DNA from: Sipunculus nudus
Taxonomy: Eukaryota; Annelida; Sipuncula; Golfingiida; Sipunculidae
DNA: 64,000 nt
Reading direction: 5' to 3'
Assembly (NCBI GenBank): GCA_026874595.1
Contig: CM049315.1
Location: 2,794,501 to 2,858,500 of the forward strand
In this document: piece by piece, positions 35,401 through 45,001 of the stretch
Layout: the number at the start of each line of letters is the position of its first letter
Numbering within the stretch: the stretch's first letter is position 1
Notes under the pieces: model-generated
The model's input: the letters and a program-made list of their open reading frames with translations, nothing else
Databases searched by the model: none
Told to the model about the DNA's origin: nothing
Program-made: the position numbers and the translations under genes

Positions 35401-38400
35401 TGCACAAGACAGGTGGCACCACCTTCTGTCTTTCTCTTGTTTTGATGCCTTTTAATACCTTTCTGAGGAGTGATTTGCCCTATTGGCCTGAAATTGTACG
35501 TATCCATAGATCTAGCACACCTCGATCTTTTACGCAATACTGGTGGCTCCATCTGTAATCATTTTCCGGTGGTGTCCATCTGTACATGTGCTTTGGGTAA
35601 AAATTGCTCATATCTCCGGAGTGGTTCAAGGTAATGGTCTGAAATATGAAATGTCTATCCATCTTGGAAAGTTTTCTCATAAACCAGACAGTTGGCGCCA
35701 CCTACCTTCCCATTTTTGTAGAATACATTAATGCCCTTTTCTGAGGAGTGATTTGCCCTATTGGCCTGAAATTGTGCATATCTATAGATCTTGCATTCCT
35801 CCATCTTTAACTCAAGATTGGCAGTGCCATTTGTAATCGTTTTGCTGTGGCATCCATCTGTACATGTGCTTTGGGTAAAAATTGCTCATATCTCCGGAGT
35901 GGTTCAAGGTAATGGTCTGAAATATGACATGTCTATCCATCTTGGAAAGTTTTCTCATAAACCAGACAGGTGGCGCCACCTACCTTCCCATTTTTTTAGA
36001 ATACATTAATGCCCTTTTCTGAGGAGTGATTTGCCCTATTGGCCTGAAAGTGTGCGTATCCATAGATCTTGGACTCCTCCATCTTGTATGCAAGACTGGT
36101 GGCACCATCTGCGATTTTTTTTGTGTGGTGTCCATCTGTACATTTGTTTTGGATGAAAAGTGCTCATATCTGAGGAGTCCTTCAATGTGTTTGTCTCAAA
36201 TTTGGCATGTACATCCATCTTGGAGAGTTCAACCAGTCAGGTGGCGCCACCTACCTTACCATTTTTATAGACCCCTTTCCAGCCAAAGTGAGGCTCCTCT
36301 GACGTAGCTCATTAATATAAAGTGGAGGCAGAAAACTGGGGAAGCCCCTTGCCTCCAGCCTTTGTTTGTATAGCAGCCCTGTACTCAAAGCACCAAAGAG
36401 TGTCAAAGCTACAATAAAATCATGGTGTTGGATGACCATAAAGCCAGAACAAATCAAAGGGCTTCACACTACACAGGAGTAATAGTCCTAGGGCCAATTC
36501 CCATAAGGGCCCTAAATTTCGAGTTTGCTGCCCCCCTCCCCCCCCCCCTCCAATAGGTTTTATGCTATGTTCCGTTTAAATTAATTTATACATATGATAT
36601 TTCAAAACATTACCCACTGAAAAAGTGTCCACAGGCCACTATATAGAGGATTAACATCTTAGGCCTAATGGTTAATGACCAGGGTATTATTCTGAGAAAT
36701 GTATAGTATAAATTCAATCAGAGCTACCCTTTTCCTAAAGCTGATGTTCTGAATCCAAATAACTTGTGTGTAAAACTATTTAAGAATTTCAATCTTCACA
36801 TTTCAAATTTAAAAGTTTCAAATATCTTAATTTTAAAACCTTACTGATATTTTGGGCATAAACTGGAAAACTATAGTCCTAGATACCTTATCATCAATTT
36901 GATCAGCTAGGTTAAGAAAAATTGTAAATTCATCAATTTAAATTTTAAAATTTAAAATTTGAAGATAGTTTGTTGAATCAAATATCGAATTACATTTTAA
37001 TTTTTAGTATTAATTATGTTTTTGAGCTGAAGTAAAGCGAAATTTGAATGGGTATGTTTACGTAAAAATGACAAGGGGGTATTCATTTAATTTTTCTAAA
37101 TCTGTTTAAAATATAGTTTTAACTGAAACAGTTTACTTAAACCTTGAATTGAAATTTTAAACTTTAAAATCATTTAAAATGTTATGGAAATTTAAAGTGG
37201 TAATGATATTTTGCATTAAAGATGATGAGGTAAGTTTTTAACTTAAATTGATATACAGAATTCAATGAAATATCACTATGAAATTAGTCATCACATTTCC
37301 TGTTTATAGCCTAAAACATAGTGCATTTTAGATTCGCTTAGTTTAATTTTTTTTTTAAATTAATACTTTTTTATACATGAGCTTCATGTATTGAAGTCAG
37401 CAGCATAGCAATATACGTTTCCACAGAAAAGGCACAGGCGAGTTTTAATGAAATATTGCGAAAAAGGATGACAAAATGTCATAATATTCAAAGATTCATA
37501 GACAAAGTCCAGTGAAATTGTCATAACATGTGGGATGGATCTATAACTTAAAACATATAGTGCCTTTAAATTTAAATATGCACATGTGGGATGAACACAT
37601 CTTTATTAAATCCGGCAGGAGATCAAGGACATTTGATTTATTTTGAAATAAATATTATTACCTGACCTCTCTTTATAGTTGGAGTTTTTTAATGCTCTTC
37701 GATGACATTCCAGTGTATTGTCTTGTGAAAGTTACACATTAATTTGATCTTCAAAATTTGGTTGAAAAGTTATAAAATATGTTTAAATTTAATATATACA
37801 TTAGCATCTTGTCTGACAGGACGGCAAACCGTAGTGTGATTATTCCATTGAAACAAAATTATATTTGTATCATTAATTTTTATTAGAATTAGTTTATCAA
37901 ATTTAAAATCTCGAAGTTCGAATTTATTAATAAAAGAGGCCATGAATTGAGTATTTAGAACAAAACCAGATTTGGGACAAATTTCAGGTCTTAGGCTTTG
38001 TGCGAAAAAAAAAAAATGCCAAAGCTATCAATTAAAGCAGCACAAGGTAGGCCTTTTTCATAGTCGCCCGGTCAGACTGGTGTTGGCTGGGATGTACATC
38101 TGCCTTTAGTTAGCAGTACTTATACTCATATTACAGCAACTTTTGTTCATGACCACATACAAAGTAATTGTATGAGGGCAGTGCCTTGTATGACTTGATT
38201 TTAGAACTGGAGTAAAGGCTAGTGCTCTCAATCATAAAGTATTGATAAATGTCAGGTACTCCAGCTCAGGCCAGCATCTGGGATTGTCTGACCACAAAGA
38301 ACCCTCAATAGCATAAGGGTCAGGCAGCATTGTACCATCTTCTCCATGGTCAATTTGCTTACATACACCTGCTGATTATCTAGTGTTAATTGTTGGGCAT

Positions 38401-39685
38401 CTGAGTTGCTCTGTTGATTATATAGTTGAGCTTAATGGTGAACATTCTGAGGGAAGAGTGGAGGCAGCCATTGTCCTACTCATTGGAGTGACCAGCGCTG
38501 GGCAATGTTTTGCCTCCAGCAGGAAATCCATTGCATATCAAAGAGGTCAGGTCATATCACAATGAGCCCGCAGAAAGGGGTGTATAGTATATATTTATCC
38601 CCTTTTCATAGGAGTGGTTCTCTGTATTGGCCCCCGTATTTGTGAGAAATATTGTTTCTCAAATTGAAAGATGTTCCTTAGTCGCTTGCCAAGTGTTGGT
38701 ATATGCCGCTGAAGATGGCGGGGGACTATTCTTAAAAGGAGGGGGGGGGGGATTAATTGTCTGGCAATACTATGGAATCTGCAGTGCCAAGGAATATCTA
38801 GTTATCAGTTATATTCTTAAAAAAACCTTTGTATCCTTTTTCCATAAACAAAATACTTGAGTGAAATTATAACATGTACTTAATGGTCTTCCTTTTTACT
38901 TGTTATTTCTTAGTGTTTTATGTGTGTTTAGCTTGGCTTGGGGAGCAGGGTAGTCAGAACTGGCTTGGGGGAATTGTGCAAGAAGGATAGTAAATGTTTG
39001 TTCTTAAATGTTTGAAAGTCTAATATTTGAATGAACATTAGCTTGTCAAATTTCATTGACAATCCTGTGCAAGCTAACATAAATCATAAATCACCTGCAG
39101 TCACTTCAACTTTAGACTGGCAGGTGCTGCCACCTCATGGCAAATATATATACTAAAGGGATTTCATTTACTGGCTTCATGCATGTTGATGGGGGAAAGT
39201 TTATCTGTACTTTGATAATAGGTCAGGGCACCATATAGAATGCTTTTTCTTGATGTCTTAGACTTATATGCCCCCAAAAACTGTGTTTGTTGCATATAAT
39301 TATGAAAAACGTGTGTCATCACATCCATTTAATTAATATATCTGTTTTATACATGCAGTGGTCATAACTGTTCTAAAATTTCAGATGAAAATTATTTATT
39401 AAATTGAAACAAGCTATTACATTATTTGTTTATTAATATATGTATTTATTTTAGTTGTTGTACCGTCTAGTGTTAGGTTACTATCCTCCATTATTATGAG
39501 CACAGAAAAAAAGTTGGTTTGGTATTTTTTATTTCAGACAATTGTTTTACGAGCTTAGAATGACAGCAGAGTATTTGGCAGCCAAGCCACAGTGCCCAGG
39601 ATTTCTCCGCAACTTGACCCATAGTGCTGTGAACTTCATCAGCCGGCTAGCTCCACAGGTGGCACCACAGGCAGCACAGTCATAG
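20311..39685 (+). CDS. TMEM33: TMEM33 / Kr-h2 family ER membrane protein, complete seven-exon coding region
   Basis: The spliced CDS joins 20311-20403, 26196-26290, 27357-27541, 29543-29610, 32195-32328, 34644-34727 and 39538-39685. That is 807 nt, 268 residues plus TAG, with reading frame kept across every GT-AG junction. Family hallmarks seen are RLHQRLPNFQFSR (residues 84-96), EDSAHYLFYSLIFLNS (105-120), QQRNILRFIASSEIFMMP (167-184) and YYRFLTLRYSSRRNPY (203-218). Hydrophobic segments lie near 43-63, 110-136 and 174-192. The N-terminus is polar and Q-rich, and the C-terminus is short and A/Q-rich. Vertebrate TMEM33 is about 247 residues, so the length fits. The family comprises ER and nuclear-envelope multi-pass proteins linked to reticulon/ER-shape control and the unfolded protein response; that role is family knowledge, not visible here. 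The ATG has G at -3 and G at +4. I see no stop, frameshift or lost splice site, so the gene looks intact. Confidence 0.96.
20867..24310 (+). mobile_element. Interspersed element, subtype B (interrupted by A2)
   Basis: The head is TTAACTCAGATGACT. The body has ~300-bp imperfect units with 'ACATCCAGGGAGGTCC' and 'TGGAAACCTGAAATTAGGTC'. The tail is TCAGCTGAGC, then GACCCATGGGTC and ACTTTT. The coding-like frames inside are not conserved between copies. Without A2 it is about 1.56 kb. Confidence 0.75.
21552..23432 (+). mobile_element. Interspersed element, subtype A2 (1881 bp)
   Basis: Full-length copy with hairpin head, (TCCG)n, body and tail (TCAGCTGAGC, GACCCATAGGTC, CCTTGTTT). It is near-identical over its whole length to 29642-31515, apart from the poly-C tract and scattered substitutions. 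It carries C12 and C21 tracts at 22396-22407 and 22410-22430. Confidence 0.85.
26196..26290 (+). CDS. TMEM33: TMEM33 coding exon 2 (residues 32-63)
   Basis: Acceptor AACAG ends at 26195 and donor GTAAGT starts at 26291. It encodes an amphipathic lead followed by the first membrane segment, including WITRICTVVFTIGFILPIFG. It ends in phase 2, and the last Gly codon is completed by exon 3. Confidence 0.95.
27030..27185 (+). mobile_element. SINE-like fragment with conserved CTCCGGTTTCCTCC core
   Basis: GGTTTTCTCTGGGTCCTCCG followed by GTTTCCTCCACAC matches a block found in many animal SINEs (MetaSINE-type central domain, from memory). The 3' end is AT-rich with AAATAAATAAAG. No tRNA-like A/B-box head is seen, so it is truncated. 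It lies in TMEM33 intron 2. Confidence 0.5.
27357..27541 (+). CDS. TMEM33: TMEM33 coding exon 3 (residues 63-125)
   Basis: Acceptor CCACAG ends at 27356. Using the next AG (27358) would give an immediate in-frame TAA, so the acceptor is fixed. The exon carries the family's most conserved stretch (SALRLHQRLPNFQFSR, then EDSAHYLFYSLIFLNS) and the start of the second membrane region. Donor GTATCC starts at 27542, and the exon ends in phase 1. A decayed partial copy of its 3' end lies about 50 bp downstream in the intron. Confidence 0.95.
27580..27648 (+). pseudogene. Decayed partial duplicate of the 3' end of TMEM33 exon 3
   Basis: The sequence CACTATCTG, then ATATTC-TCAA, ACAGTC-TCCCATC and CA appears in the same order as exon 3 positions 27497-27540. 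Upstream matches CAGCTGT and TATGGA also recur. A roughly 9-nt deletion and substitutions break its frame. It sits just inside intron 3 and is not part of the gene's coding sequence. Confidence 0.65.
27825..28010. repeat. ~64-bp tandem repeat, three units, in TMEM33 intron 3
   Basis: Units contain CCTGTTAAATTAACC, TGTGGGCA-CTCAGGCA and TGTTGATGTTCT. Copies start near 27840, 27904 and 27969. Confidence 0.8.
28025..28612 (+). mobile_element. Short subtype-B element in TMEM33 intron 3
   Basis: It has a partial head (AAGTCATCTGAGCTATAG), a TCCG tract, the B body (ACATCCAGGGAGGTCC, GGAAACCTGAAATTAGG) and a degenerate tail (GTCAGCATTGTGACCCCTGG then a T-run). It includes a C13 tract at 28234-28246. 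Confidence 0.75.
28985..29212. mobile_element. 228-bp palindromic MITE with TA ends in TMEM33 intron 3
   Basis: TACAGTGAAATCTGTG at the left and CAGGTTCCATTGTA at the right are inverted. Inside, AATAAGACCACCTG occurs three times in direct orientation on the left and CAGGTGGTCTTAT twice inverted on the right. The layout fits a TA-inserting (mariner/pogo-type) MITE. No coding capacity. Confidence 0.75.
29543..29610 (+). CDS. TMEM33: TMEM33 coding exon 4 (residues 125-147)
   Basis: Acceptor CCACCAG ends at 29542 and donor GTAAGT starts at 29611. It encodes VLIPVFLFSLLHATNYTKT, the rest of the second hydrophobic region with its conserved L-H-A-T tail. It is the smallest exon at 68 nt and ends in phase 0. 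A 1.87-kb repeat element begins only 31 bp past its donor. Confidence 0.94.
29642..31515 (+). mobile_element. Interspersed element, subtype A3 (1874 bp), near-identical to A2
   Basis: The architecture and length match 21552-23432, with the same head, body and tail and a C23 tract (30489-30511) where A2 has C12 and C21 tracts. It is inserted 31 bp past the exon 4 donor. High similarity over about 1.87 kb indicates recent spread or exchange between the copies. Confidence 0.87.
32093..32110. repeat. G18 homopolymer 84 bp upstream of TMEM33 exon 5
   Basis: Uninterrupted G run within the intron, close to the exon 5 acceptor. A G-quadruplex or slippage site is conceivable. Confidence 0.9.
32195..32328 (+). 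CDS. TMEM33: TMEM33 coding exon 5 (residues 148-192)
   Basis: Acceptor CGGCAG ends at 32194 and donor GTTAGT starts at 32329. It encodes a charged/Gln-rich stretch (KLEQQQRNILRFIA) leading into the third hydrophobic segment (EIFMMPIIVLLIF). It ends in phase 2. Confidence 0.95.
33291..34284. repeat. 43-bp minisatellite, about 23 units, in TMEM33 intron 5
   Basis: The unit contains ATTACATCAGAGCTCATTTA followed by GGAGAGGAGACATTCAATAA. I count 22 full units plus partial ends. A second unit class (AAATATTACATC with GAGCTCTTTTAGG) occurs at units 10, 12, 13, 20 and 21, suggesting block duplications within the array. Confidence 0.95.
34644..34727 (+). CDS. TMEM33: TMEM33 coding exon 6 (residues 192-220)
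   Basis: Acceptor GAACAG ends at 34643 and donor GTTAAG starts at 34728. It encodes GQGFILLPFVYYRFLTLRY followed by SSRRNPY, a strongly conserved TMEM33 signature. It ends in phase 2. Confidence 0.95.
34850..35455. repeat. Two diverged units of a dispersed repeat in TMEM33 intron 6
   Basis: Both units contain GGGGTCATAACC/GACCTTTCCT, GAGAGTG-C-TGACCTTGAAT, AAAATCACACA and a CTTGTTTT end. They precede the 278-bp tandem array and probably belong to the same element. Confidence 0.6.
35455..36275. repeat. 278-bp tandem repeat, three units, in TMEM33 intron 6
   Basis: CTGAGGAGTGATTTGCCCTA starts at 35463, 35741 and 36019, an exact 278-bp spacing. Each unit ends with GGCGCCACCTACCTT. Units 1 and 2 are nearly identical; unit 3 is more diverged. 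Open frames inside repeat with the unit and are not genes. Confidence 0.92.
36290..39500. other. Remainder of TMEM33 intron 6, no recognised feature
   Basis: AT-rich DNA with short homopolymers (for example G10 near 38741). No second gene or exon candidate was found on either strand. Confidence 0.55.
39538..39685 (+). CDS. TMEM33: TMEM33 last coding exon (residues 220-268 and stop)
   Basis: Acceptor TATTTCAG ends at 39537. It encodes QLFYELRMTAEYLAAKPQ through NFISRLAP and a short A/Q-rich tail, and stops at TAG 39683-39685. Downstream, ATTAAA occurs near 39734 and AATAAA at 39953-39958. Either could serve 3'-end formation, but no EST evidence is available here. Confidence 0.94.
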
Positions 39686-39975
39686 AAAATCTAATTCCTC
39701 ACCACGGCCCCACCCACACCACTGGATATTTAATTAAAAAGAGTCAGGAGAGGAATGATTTGATTTATCATGAGAATATACTCAAATTCAATGATGTAAT
39801 TTATGATTTCAAGCGAATTAATTACCTGATTTATATACTGAATCTATGCTATTCCCTAGAGTACAGATGAATCATGAATTTCATCAGAGACCAGAATAAT
39901 GACTTGATGAATTATCACTCATATAGACAATCACATAATTACAATTAATTAAAATAAAAATTAAAAACTATTAAA
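39686..39975 (+). promoter_or_regulatory. Probable TMEM33 3'UTR with candidate poly(A) signal AATAAA at 39953
   Basis: AT-rich non-coding sequence directly follows the stop codon. The AATAAA at 39953-39958 is the first canonical hexamer. The true 3' end could be further downstream, since many AATAAA hexamers occur by chance in DNA this AT-rich. Confidence 0.35.
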
Positions 39976-40040
39976 TAACTGTATAAACAGATTTCAGGGA
40001 ATCAGGTATCATAAATATTTGATTAGATGTTGCCTTATTT

Positions 40041-40075
40041 ACAGTAGAGCCTTGATTATCTGAGCACTACAGTTA
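40041..40075 (+). mobile_element. Single TIR-like end of a Tc1/pogo-type element
   Basis: CAGTAGAGCCTTGATTATCT preceded by TA resembles pogo/Tigger-type termini. The opposite end was not found, so this is at best a fragment. Confidence 0.35.
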
Positions 40076-41790
40076 TTTTGTTTTGAGCATTGATCCCACA
40101 ATACATAGTCAACTGGTAATACAGAAACAATGTGTAAAACATCCAATTTTAATTTTGGATTCATGAAAGTTTTCGACACATATGGATAATTGATATTCTG
40201 ATATATATATATAATATAAGAGTCATACTATTGATAATTGTTCAAAGGTTGGAAAATAATTAAGAACTGCATAATGGATTGTAACAAATTATGCTGCAAA
40301 TGAAACCGAAGATCTCAACTAGTGTAAGTAGGTAATTATATCCTTTATTAATCATGTTATTCATGGTCAGTGGGTTGCTGCCTGATCATGTCTAGACGTA
40401 TTATATAGCCATGTACCAGGAGGTCTATATTGTATCTCATTACAGAACAAATGGATGGTGGAGGAGTTGTTTGAGCTTGTGTTCCTTTATTACTTTCTTC
40501 AGTTCTTTTTTATTTCACCAAAAGAAATGCTATCAAATGGAGAATCTTTTTTAAATAATTACATATAACAATAATTACTGATAACATTATGATAACAGTG
40601 TTTAAAGGAAAAGCAATGGAAGCACAACGATGACAGTGTATTAAAATTATTTCTGACTGCAGAGATGAAAAACATATTCAGTAAAGATGACATGTTGAAA
40701 CATGTCACTCATATAGTGTGTTTATTGAAAATATAAGGAATGACTGGATTGGTCAGTAATTAAGCCATTAAATTTAGGAACAGCAAATTTGATTGGTCTG
40801 TCCACCATAAGGAGTTTTGAATAAGGAGAATGAGATGCAAGGATTTCTATCAGATAATTGACAAAGTCTTACAAGAGGTTACTTTTGTGGTAGATTTACA
40901 ATTTAGTGATCAGTGAGTCTTGGTCCAGAGGCGAAAACACCCTTACTGTGCTGTTGTTAAGAATGGTGTTCAGTAATAATAGTACAACGGTAATTAAAGA
41001 CAGGAGGTTACCTCTGGAAAAGTGATGTTTTGAATACTTATTATGACCCAGAAATTCTATGTCAGATTGTGATCAGCTAAAGGGAGTTTGAAATATTGCC
41101 CAGTCAGTGTCGTCACAGTGACAAATAATGTTGCAAATGTGATATGTTCTTGTAAACATTCAGCTACTCCTTTGAGCAATGATCTACATAAAAGTGACAT
41201 TTGCAGCTTTTTTTTTTTCTTTTATACTGTTTGTTCTATGTTCACATGTTTAAGGAATCATTTGATCTTTATTTTATTTTCAACTCATAAAATTATAATT
41301 AATTTAATTTCCTATTTCTGTTGAACTTAAAATGGGTTTTGTCGACAGGATATTGAGAAAGAGTACTAATTAATTTTACAATGGATCATGTTTAGTTTTA
41401 ATGAGATGAGGAACAATGCTTTTGTTTCGTGTGGTTGTCATTTTCTCAAATATGGATATTACTGTCATTTCTCAGTCCGTGAATGTAAAGGTTATTACCA
41501 TATAAGATGAGAATTTGACCCGTTTTGTTCATTGTAATATGTAAATGATACTTTTAAATTGTTTTTATGGTAATATGTAGCTGGTTTTCTTCATTGTGAT
41601 TGGTAAATTATGACGTTTATTTGTTTAGTTTGCTCATGGTGAACAACTTCATATTAAGGTCATACATGCTTATGTGAAATTGTCATATTGAGGGATCACT
41701 TCTTTTACATTTTAAGGTAAACACCTGCACAGCTCATATTAGTGTATTAAACACTGTGTTATGCCTTGTTACAAACTAAGAAATAATTTT

Positions 41791-44230
41791 TAGCTCAGCT
41801 GACTTTCAGTCATGCTTGGCTATAGCGATGGGTCTTTGTCCGGCGTCCTTCTGTCTGTCCGGCCGGCCGGACGGCCATCCGTCCGTTAGCAGGGCACAAA
41901 TCATAACCGTAGGGGCTAGGGCCATGAACCCTATGCAGTCTTAGAGGTTATAAAAAGATCTCCTTGCAAACCTGAAATTAGGTCACTGCGACCTATATTT
42001 TCGAAGTTATGGGGTGTGTTTGCACCCCCCAGAAATAACTCTTTGAGACAAAATTTTCGTCCTAAACCTTCCATCTTTCACATACAGCTCACCTACCAAC
42101 AGGGGAAGAACCATAATTTTTTTGAGGTCAAAAGGTTAAAGGTCAAGGTCACAGGGGCCTCTTCTTTGAAAAGCCTGTGGATGCATTTTAAGCCAACCCT
42201 TTCATCCCAATTCTTTGATCTTTCACATATAGCTCACCAACTAAGTTGGAGAAGAATCCTATAGATTTTGAGGTCACAAGGTCAAAGGTCAGGGTCACAG
42301 GATCCACTTCTTTGAAAAGGTTGTGGACACATTTCAAGCTAGACTTTTCATTCCAAACCTTCCAGCACTGATATCGCTTCTCTGCCAACAGGGGAAAAGA
42401 CCTGTTGATTTTGAGGTCAAAGGTCAAGTTCACAGCACCCACTTCTTGCGTGGAGTCTTTTTCAGGCAAACTTTTCAATCTGTACCTTCAATCTGTCATA
42501 TATGGCTTACTTACCAATAAGGGAAGAAGCCTATTGATGTTGAGGTCAAAAAGTCAAAGGTCAAGGTCACAATATTTAATTGTTCTAAATGCTTGTGAGC
42601 ATATTTCAAGTGTAACTGTTCAACCCAAACCTTCAGTCTTTCACATATGCCACATCTATGCATCACTCAGTTTGACTCAAACTTCATATTTATGGGTCTT
42701 TTTGCTTGAATAAATAACTTATTGATTTTGGGGTCAGCTGGTCAGCAGGTTAAAGGTTGCAGGTCAAAGTTATTCACCCATTGGTTGCAAAGTAATTACA
42801 CCAGATTTAAGTGGTTAGTAGTTACCCATCATTTAGAAAGAATCCAGTTGATATATGGGCAAAAGGCCAAGGTCATAGGTCAGGAATGTTCACAATTACT
42901 TATTTTATAGACCATCTCTATTTTTCTTGTATATATAACCATCCCACTCCAGCTGGTACATCTCCCTGTGTGGCTGTAATTGTGAGTGACACTGGTGACA
43001 TATGACTCCCTTTGTATCAGCCTATTAAGTGATAAGGCTCAGTGATAAGTACCTGGTTGCTTCATAACAAAAACACTGTTGTCAGAATGCTTCAGCCAGG
43101 CATTAAGACTATGAGAGTATAGTATTAAGGTTTAGCTACTGATTTATAAGATGATGGGAATATTTTGCAGTTTATTTTATGGAATCCTAGCAATAAACTT
43201 AGTTTCCTAGATATCTGAATATTTTAATATATATCACCACATATAAAAGCAAGTGTTTGTTCTCATAATATGTGGATGTGTACCTTGATTTAGGATGGCT
43301 TTTTGTTTTATTTCAAGACTCTTAGTCATGCTTTCTGCATTTCTTTTCTTTCAGGTTTGGCAGTTTACCTACCCTGCTGACCCCATTGAAAAGCAGAGTG
43401 ATAATAAAAAATATTGGACTTACACTTTTTACAATTGCATATCTATAAATCTGATATGAGGGCCTGGACATGCCTTTTGAATTATTTTGGGCATCCATTA
43501 CTGGATAATTTGCCCCAAGTTTGGTCTCTTATTGGAGAATGTGGGATATCAAATGTCATACTTGTCAGAAATCCATTATGTCTGCCAGTTAGCCACCTTA
43601 GAAATTCTTTCTTCAGTGCAGTTTCAGTAATTTTTCTTTAATGTTTGGTCCGATTTAGAGAATGTTTGTTGTCTGATTTCAGACTTGTCAGAAGTCCAAT
43701 ATGGACACCAGGCAACCATCTTTTAATTTCTTTTGATCATTTTATTTCAAGAACAGTTAAAGTGAATGCAGTTGGATGTATATTTATGTAATCTTGTAAA
43801 GGATTGGGTCAAATATTTCTGAATAAAAATTACCATCATTTATAAAAGTGCACTACAGTTGGCTTGTATTGAATAAAAATTCATACAGAAGCACCTGTTT
43901 CTCAATAATTCTTGCATGTATTTCCTTGATTTTTGCTATATATTTTGATCTTATATTTGCCCTTTGTGGTGTTCCTTTTGAGACTGACAGGTGTCAAGCA
44001 AGCTGTTGGAATAGTTCCTGATAGCTTAACAATCATGCATTTTCCTCAGACCATCAATTCACTGTGTTTTAACCAGACAAAGGTGATATATATTTCTGTT
44101 GTCATAGAAAATTTTCAACAAATTGGCAAATTGGTTCTTCAAAATTTGACTGGAAGTTGTGAATCGCAGTCCATGATGTCACAGGTCATGCTTGGCAGCT
44201 GAGCGTCATGACCCATGGGTCACTTGTTTC
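41791..44230 (+). mobile_element. Interspersed element, subtype C (longer copy with tail)
   Basis: The head is TTAGCTCAGCTGACT with a (TCCG)n tract, then ~150-bp AGGTCA-bearing units that align to 18416-19350 throughout. A tail GCAGCTGAGCGTCATGACCC followed by ATGGGTCACTTGTTT ends near 44230. The part from 42770 to 43400 does not resemble other copies and may be an insertion or unrelated DNA. Confidence 0.65.
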
Positions 44231-44471
44231 AATTTAATAACAGATTTGCCTTGCTTTTTATCTTATTTGAATTTTATTTGAATATTTGAAGATTTTTGGG
44301 GCATATTTTGAGTACAATGCAGAATCGCAATCATTTAATAATCCCCTTTTACTAATTTAAGTAAAAGATGTATAACTATTTTTGGAGGAGTCCATTAAAA
44401 AAACTTTAGAATCACTGAGTTTAAGTACCACAAAGACAGAACTGGGCAGTTTCATTTCAATATGTTCCTTA

Positions 44472-44844
44472 ATTAGTCCCCCGCTGTAAGGAGGGAGGAC
44501 TTCAAAAATGGTCCTTGTCTGTCCGTCCGTCCGTCTGGCCCGCCCCATTCTGTTACCACATGTATTTAAGACCTTGCTGCTTTCTTCAACAAATTTTACA
44601 GACTTACTCAGCACATGACTGACATGTGATTATAATCTGCAGGTTGTGCAACCTCTGTTTAACGACTTTGTGTCAAAATATGGTCTTTTTCACTTTCCTA
44701 AAGAAAAGTCGGTATATAAGAACACTTGAGCCTACAAAAAAATCATATACAAGAATTCCTTACAGCTACGGGAATTCAATGAATACTATATTAAATAGAA
44801 TTAAACATATAGCGGAGACTGTATGTGCCTCTAGGCCCTTGTTT
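44472..44844 (+). mobile_element. Another repeat subfamily with hairpin-like head and CCCTTGTTTT tail
   Basis: A GTCCCCCGC / GGAGGGAGGAC head is followed by GTCCGTCCGTCCGTCTGG, and the terminus is TAGGCCCTTGTTTT. The plan matches subtypes A-C but the sequence differs. Confidence 0.55.
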
Positions 44845-45001
44845 TGGTAATAATTTAGATGTTCAATCTTATAAATTTCTAATCATCAGCATTTTGTTTC
44901 TAATCTACAGATAAGGAGGAGGAAGCAGAACAAATGTTGTAACCTCTGTATTAAAAAAAAATAATTTTAACCGAAAATGCGAAATGAAAGATTTTCAAGT
45001 G

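Noticed and set aside
35480-36307. Series of similar open frames in tandem
   Set aside because: They repeat with the 278-bp unit, are intronic to TMEM33 and have no protein-like conservation.
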